A stretch of 14,775 bases of DNA from JAJFTV01 sp964532655. Lineage in GTDB: Bacteria > Chloroflexota > Anaerolineae > Anaerolineales > Anaerolineaceae. Shown here one piece after another: positions 14,529 through 14,775 of the stretch. The stretch covers positions 1 to 14,775 of the forward strand of contig CAZHMZ010000093.1 in assembly GCA_964532655.1 (NCBI GenBank), read 5' to 3'. The position numbers were made by a program, and so were the translations under genes. The first letter of the stretch is position 1; every line of letters begins with the position of its first letter. A model generated the notes under the pieces. The model was not told where the DNA came from and made no database searches. It saw nothing but the letters and a program-made list of their open reading frames with translations.

Positions 14529-14537
14529 AGACATCTC
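14516..14537. promoter_or_regulatory. Inverted repeat across the P3 -10 element
   Basis: GAGATG (14516-14521) and CATCTC (14532-14537) are perfect complements flanking the TAAAAT hexamer. It could be an operator for a dimeric regulator or, in the RNA from P1/P2, a small hairpin. Confidence 0.45.
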
Positions 14538-14775
14538 GATAGATCGGCAGGTTTCGCGGAAACGCAAACCGATAAAAAAAGAAATAGGATGTGTACCTCG
14601 CGGGATGCGAGAGAAGCGCCGATGTTGACCGGCAGGACCTGGGAAAACATCGGTTTATTTTCTCCCGAAACGGGGGGTACCGAAGCCGACTAAGAACCTT
14701 AACAACTGAAGAGTGATAGAAAGACAGAAACGGCTCCGTCGTTCTTTGAGTAAAAAGAATTAACGTCTAACCAGA
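14529..14775 (+). other. Structured leader, probably of an rRNA operon
   Basis: No gene is visible here. Several stems can be drawn: ATCGG/CCGAT (14543-14547 and 14569-14573) enclosing GTTTC/GAAAC; CTCGC/GCGAG (14597-14601 and 14607-14611); CCGATGTT/AACATCGG (14619-14626 and 14646-14653); and CTCCCG/CGGGGG around AAA (14662-14676). Three consensus promoters feeding a folded, gene-free leader with a boxA-like element fit the region upstream of 16S rRNA. The 16S gene itself is not in the window, so a tRNA or other highly expressed RNA operon is not excluded. Confidence 0.65.
14741..14750 (+). promoter_or_regulatory. boxA-like antitermination element
   Basis: GTTCTTTGAG resembles the bacterial rRNA boxA core (GCTCTTTAA type) bound by NusB-NusE, and sits where a leader boxA is expected. 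The match is partial, so the call rests on context. Confidence 0.4.

Noticed and set aside
14529..14775. Riboswitch (considered c-di-AMP, SAM and guanidine classes) in the leader
   Set aside because: GGA/GGG-rich loops looked suggestive, but I could not place any class's conserved core and no coding gene follows in the window.

Overview
The window looks like the chromosome of an anaerobic or facultative bacterium, most likely Chloroflexota (Anaerolineae-like). This is inferred from gene style only: a lipoprotein peptide-binding protein and a Tat lipoprotein, both with SAC-type lipoboxes, a VanW-family anchored protein, an ArnT-like GT-C membrane protein, moderate GC and strong Shine-Dalgarno sites. 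No marker gene in the window settles the taxonomy.

Layout. Positions 1-1255 hold a two-component system: the C-terminal part of a NarL/LiaS-type histidine kinase overlapping its LuxR-type response regulator. An orphan SBP_bac_5 lipoprotein follows (1409-3079), without permease or ATPase genes, and ends in a clear terminator. Two tandem PspC-domain membrane proteins come next (3193-3649), then a Tat-exported flavodoxin-like lipoprotein (3845-4516). Positions 4719-6875 form a probable operon: nitrilase, methylglyoxal synthase with every active-site residue in place, and a stand-alone MetH-activation-like protein. Positions 7011-9607 hold a tandem GNAT protein, an iron-sulfur flavoprotein-like reductase, a GrpB-family protein and a second GNAT protein, ending at a strong terminator.

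The minus strand carries a large multi-span GT-C membrane protein (9689-11737) and a VanW-family protein (12293-14164). Between them lies a plus-strand remnant, the last ~56 codons of a fibronectin-III-like surface protein, with its terminator still present. The final ~600 bases have no gene. They carry three near-consensus sigma-70 promoters in tandem, two of which share an identical hairpin-forming start region, followed by a structured leader and a boxA-like element. This is how an rRNA operon upstream region looks, and the 16S gene probably begins just past the window.

Working together: the kinase/regulator pair, the PspC proteins and the VanW protein all belong to families linked with the cell envelope, so an envelope-stress theme is possible but inferred. 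The nitrilase-mgsA-MetH-activation cluster is tightly spaced (one junction overlaps by one base), but no pathway joining the three is known to me. I found no CRISPR array, phage, insertion sequence or clearly new multi-gene system. The most noteworthy items are the exported flavodoxin, the corrinoid-activation orphan, the surface-protein remnant, the modular promoter array and a probable leaderless VanW transcript.
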